Position numbers and translations under genes: made by a program. 64,000 nt of DNA, from NCBI GenBank assembly GCA_033063855.1, contig CP093831.1, positions 3,348,001-3,412,000 of the forward strand, read 5' to 3'. Shown here piece after piece: positions 60,513 to 64,000 of the stretch. Positions within the stretch are counted from its first letter, which is position 1, and each line of letters opens with the position of its first letter. The notes beneath the pieces are model-generated. The model was given only the letters and a program-made list of their open reading frames with translations. It did no database searches and had not been told where the DNA came from. This stretch comes from Smittia aterrima (taxonomy: Eukaryota; Arthropoda; Insecta; Diptera; Chironomidae).

Positions 60513-61334
60513 ATGATTGGATTCAGTTTCGTGGCGATTTTTGTCGCATCAACTTTTTGTGTAATTAGCGCGCAAACAAATAAAGTGAGTTTGATTTATT
60601 TGATTTCTTAATTCCACCGGAATTCACCGTTTAATTGTTCGCTAAAATGTTTTTTCTTCGTGAAAATGTTTACTTTCTCAGCTTCAAATTGATATTCATT
60701 ATGAGAGTCGTTGTCCTGATTCCCGAAGTTTCATCCAAAACCAGTTGAGAAGCGCCTATCCGAATATCAAGGACAAAGTTGTAATCAATTATGTTCCCTT
60801 TGGTAAAAGTAATGTAAAGAAGTTAATCAAATTATTCGCGGCAGTTGACGCTTCAATTGATCTGTTTATTATTTTCTAGAGCTTTTCTCGTAATGGAGAA
60901 ACCTTGTTTAGTTGTCAGCACGGTATGAGATAAAGTTGAAGAATATTTCTTTGCAAAAACTATAACTGCGTCAATCTCCTGTAGGCATTCGCGAGTGCGA
61001 CGGAAACAAATTCCAGTCTTGCTGTCTTGATGTCATCGGGAGTCACGATATGGATAGACAAACTGCTTTCGTTGTCTGCGCCATGGATTTCTCGAAAAAC
61101 TCTTATAATTGTGCGCAAAATCTTGGACTCGACATGAACAAAGTTAATCAATGCGCACAGGGCGAGAGAGGAACAGAATTGCAGCTTCAAGCAGAAAAAT
61201 ATTCTCAAGACATTATTGCTCGGTCTGGGTTCGTTCCTACAATTGTCTACAGCAATAAATACAAAGCTGGCGACTTCTGGGCTTCGTTAGAAGATTTTGA
61301 AGGCGTTGTTACCGATCAATTGCAAAATTTGTAA
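60513..61334 (+). CDS. GILT-like thiol reductase, copy 2
   Basis: Four exons (60513-60584, 60682-60813, 60880-60922, 60985-61334) give 198 aa. Signal peptide MIGFSFVAIFVASTFCVISA, active site YESRCPDS (CXXS again) and the signature CQHGIRECDGNKFQSC, split by an intron after the first Gly codon's first base. Then DFSKNSYNCAQNLGLD, FVPTIVYSN and a tail without the last Cys pair of copy 1. Same family and predicted lysosomal/secreted location as its neighbour. Intron positions 1 and 2 agree with copy 1, the later ones do not. AATAAA at 61344-61349. Confidence 0.9.
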
Positions 61335-61349
61335 ATTCAGTAAAATAAA

Positions 61350-64000
61350 GAAAATAGATTAAAGTTTTTAAATTTACTCTGAAGATATTTTCAATTTATT
61401 TGAATCAGCAGGAAAACTTTTCCTTTCGAAACAGTCTTTCTCTTATTTCAAAACTTTCAGCCCTGGACAATTTCACAGGATTGCAGAAGAAAACGATTTA
61501 TTTTGATTAAAGGGACTTGAGGACCATGCTTCCGTTTCGTCTCGGACGTCGATAAACCATCAACCATCTCTGAGCTTTCTTAGATTTTTAAGTCGACTCG
61601 TCTCAAAAAATATCGCTTTACATTTTTCAGTTAAATTGAAGTTCATTAAAATGTATCGGCGCATTCTGAACAGCTTCACAACTTAGCTTTGGTTAATTTA
61701 AGACAAATTAAGCTTAATTAAGATTTTCACTGCCGTTCAATTTAAATTTGAAATTCATCGCAAATTCTTGGGTCAACAACAAAAGAAACTTAAGAAAATT
61801 TTTGTTTTCGTGTCGTAAGAGAGGCGAACGTCGAGAAAAAATAAACTTCAACAACACCAAATTGACAAAGTTTACACGAAAAATCAACAGCAACTTGGTA
61901 AAAAAATTTAACGGTTTACGAAGGGACATCCTTGTGAAGAATTGGGAAGCGAGGGGACATCCTTGTAACGAAATTCCGTTGACTCACCAGATGTCTCTTG
62001 TTTGGACGTTTTCAATATTTCATAAAGTTTTTCAAATCAAGAAACAGTGTCCCTCTGGTGGCGTAGTTGCTAAACGACAAGACTAACCAGGAAAGAAAAA
62101 TAAAATCGCCAAATGAGTTAATTAAAGCGAAAAAAATACTTGTTTGTGGTCTTCTTAATTAGTTAACGTGCCCGCTTTTGATTAATCGATTTGTTTTGCA
62201 CTGAAAGAAAAGCCCAAAGCCAAAGAGGTAAATTGTGAAAAAATGTTGTGAAGAAATTGGAGAAAATCGGAAGAAAATTCTTTGCTTTCGCTGAAATTAG
62301 TGGAATTTTAAGTGAGAAAATGTGAGCTCGAAGCGCCCGTGAGGCAATTGAATCGCTTTTAGAATAGAAATTGTGTGTTAGATTAACAAATTAAACATAA
62401 TCGAAGTTTAGTGGAATAAATTTGCCAGGGATTGGGAATGTGAAGAAAGCAAATAACAAGCAAGAGAAGAAGAAAAAAAAATCCTCAATCAGAAGTTTCC
62501 ACCATTCGCTGAATTTTTTTTTATATTGCAATTGAAAGTCATTACCACGGTCTTCCATTCATTTGTTGCCGTGAATTGAAATGCAAGTTCTGCTATTCAA
62601 CTAAACAGCGACAGATTACAGTTCCATGCATAAATCATTCTTGCTGAGAGAACGAAAGAAACAACAAACTCATCGTCAAAAGGAATACGTTTCTGATTGA
62701 AAGAAACACGAAGAGGAAATATCTGTGAGTGTGTGTAAAGAAATAGAAAAAGGAAAATAGAAATTTTCCTCATCATTTTCTGAAATAATGCGAACACAAT
62801 ATCGTCGTGTAATGTATGATGACTAATATTCGTTGTCAAAACTGGAGTCGACTTGAGATTTGAGCCTCCTCCCCATTGTAATCGAAGGAGACAAATAAGA
62901 TCTCGAATGATAATTAAATTCCACAGAATGTAGAGCAAATGATTTTTGCGGTTCTGTGATTCAAAAAGTTTCAGAGACGACAAAACAATCGTCTCGCTCG
63001 CCTTTAATATAGAGAGAAGAAGTCGCTTAATGTCAAATGGTCACACATTTCTTCCAAAGTGTTAATTTCATTTAGTTTATGAATGTGAAATTGAGATGAT
63101 GACTCTCAATTGGAGAACTCGTATAAGTCAACTTCGTGAATCATTCGATGGGAATTGATAACTTCATGCTTCAACTACCTGGAAACTGGAAAAAGGGAGT
63201 AAAACGTGCCTAACGAGAATTTATTGCTTGCTGACTAATCAAAGAAGCATTCGTCATCAACCAAAGCAAAATGGTTTTTTGCACTACTTATATTCTTTAT
63301 CAGTTGGTTCGTCTATCAAACATTTTCGGGTTTCGCGATAAAATTGCGGTCTACGAGAGTGTTAGAGGAGAATAAACCGTGATCAAGTATACCTGATGAA
63401 ACTATTGTTGAGAAAGCGCTCGACACTTCTAACAAATAGCGCCCGTCATAAAGCTGTGGATTTATTTGCTCATTTAATTAAAAGCGAGATTTTTCTTTCG
63501 CTACACATCCCATTCGACATCAGACGCGGGTTGAACGGGGAAAAACGCACAGTTCAGTGGCGCCTGAATCAGATGTTTGTGAATGGTTTCCCGTTCCCGC
63601 TGAGATGGTCGCGATAAAAATCGACAACTGTCTCCCATTCACATGCTGATTTTCTAATTTAATCCCCTAAAACATAAATCTCAGGGAAAAGTAGAGAGGA
63701 AAATTATAAAAATTTTCACGAGAAGCTTTTTATAAACAACCGAAGAAAAGATCGAGTCAAATGAGACGAAATTTAATTAAACGGAAAACACAGAAAGATG
63801 TTTAATGCGAAGGCGGCGGGAAAAGTTGGCAAGACGACGACCGATGCAATTTTCTGTTTCGCTCCCGATGGAAATATGAGTCTTGCAAGTCGCGCGACAT
63901 CCTGACTGACAGACTTTGTCGCCAAATCAAGAAGAAGAAATATTTTTTGAAAAACGAAAGTTTGTGAATGAAGTTGTTCAACTTCTGATTGAACAGCTGG
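61350..64000. other. Intergenic, no gene seen
   Basis: AT-rich DNA with short spurious frames. It contains an imperfect direct repeat (GGGACATCCTTGT at 61923 and 61954) and an RNA polymerase III A-box-like stretch near 62056. No coding exon recognised to the window end. Confidence 0.45.

Noticed and set aside
61923..61970. Direct repeat GGGACATCCTTGT, two copies 31 bp apart
   Set aside because: Only two imperfectly spaced copies with no flanking structure; not enough for an array or mobile-element call.

Overview
This window is nuclear genomic DNA of an insect, most likely a nematoceran fly with a compact genome; a chironomid midge fits best, but that is an inference from protein resemblance and gene structure. 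The evidence is split genes with 50-100 bp GT-AG introns, AATAAA signals close to stop codons, ZAD-type C2H2 zinc-finger genes (an insect family), and housekeeping proteins that look closest to Drosophila orthologues. No bacterial or viral gene was seen. All gene models were spliced by hand from open frames and GT/AG sites, so exon coordinates are good but untested against RNA.

Layout. The left part (1-26.4 kb) is gene dense. It holds an ABCC/MRP4-like exporter (592-4833, +), cyclin K (5138-6593, +), the FERM-PTP protein Pez/PTPN14-like (7023-11388, -), complex I subunit NDUFB9 (11690-12201, +), dolichol-phosphate mannosyltransferase DPM1 (12285-13178, -), cytochrome b5 reductase 4 (13503-15498, +), the AP-2 mu subunit (15995-17555, +), the Cks cyclin-kinase subunit (18021-18477, +), two tandem ZAD/C2H2 zinc-finger paralogues (18867-20418 and 20554-22208, +) and two tandem intronless LRR-BTB paralogues (23900-25024 and 25305-26438, -).

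From 26.4 to 50 kb lies a large gene-poor domain. Its only convincing coding sequence is the C-terminal part of a low-complexity (Asn/Gln/Ser-rich) two-finger C2H2 transcription factor (31412-33215, -). The flanking DNA is AT-rich and probably intronic or regulatory, with one MITE-like inverted repeat (about 30.77-30.93 kb) and one tRNA-like fragment (about 48.04 kb).

The right part (50-61.4 kb) is dense again: beta-carbonic anhydrase (49995-50869, -), RagA/B GTPase (51540-52638, -), Dullard/CTDNEP1 phosphatase (52955-54023, +), ARFRP1 GTPase (55138-55802, -), a protein with three pogo/CENP-B-like helix-turn-helix domains and no transposase core (55981-57852, +), a secreted orphan (58037-58687, +) and two tandem GILT-like thiol reductases (59184-60042 and 60513-61334, +). 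The last 2.6 kb shows no gene.

Most genes are unrelated housekeeping functions; the shared theme is packing. Four head-to-head pairs start 178-325 bp apart, and DPM1/NDUFB9 end almost on top of each other. The most notable observations are a Pez phosphatase domain whose Cys-X5-Arg loop is one residue short and whose WPD loop is lost, an intron in one zinc-finger paralogue that looks newly gained by local duplication, an LRR-BTB domain fusion, and a domesticated multi-HTH transposon-derived protein.
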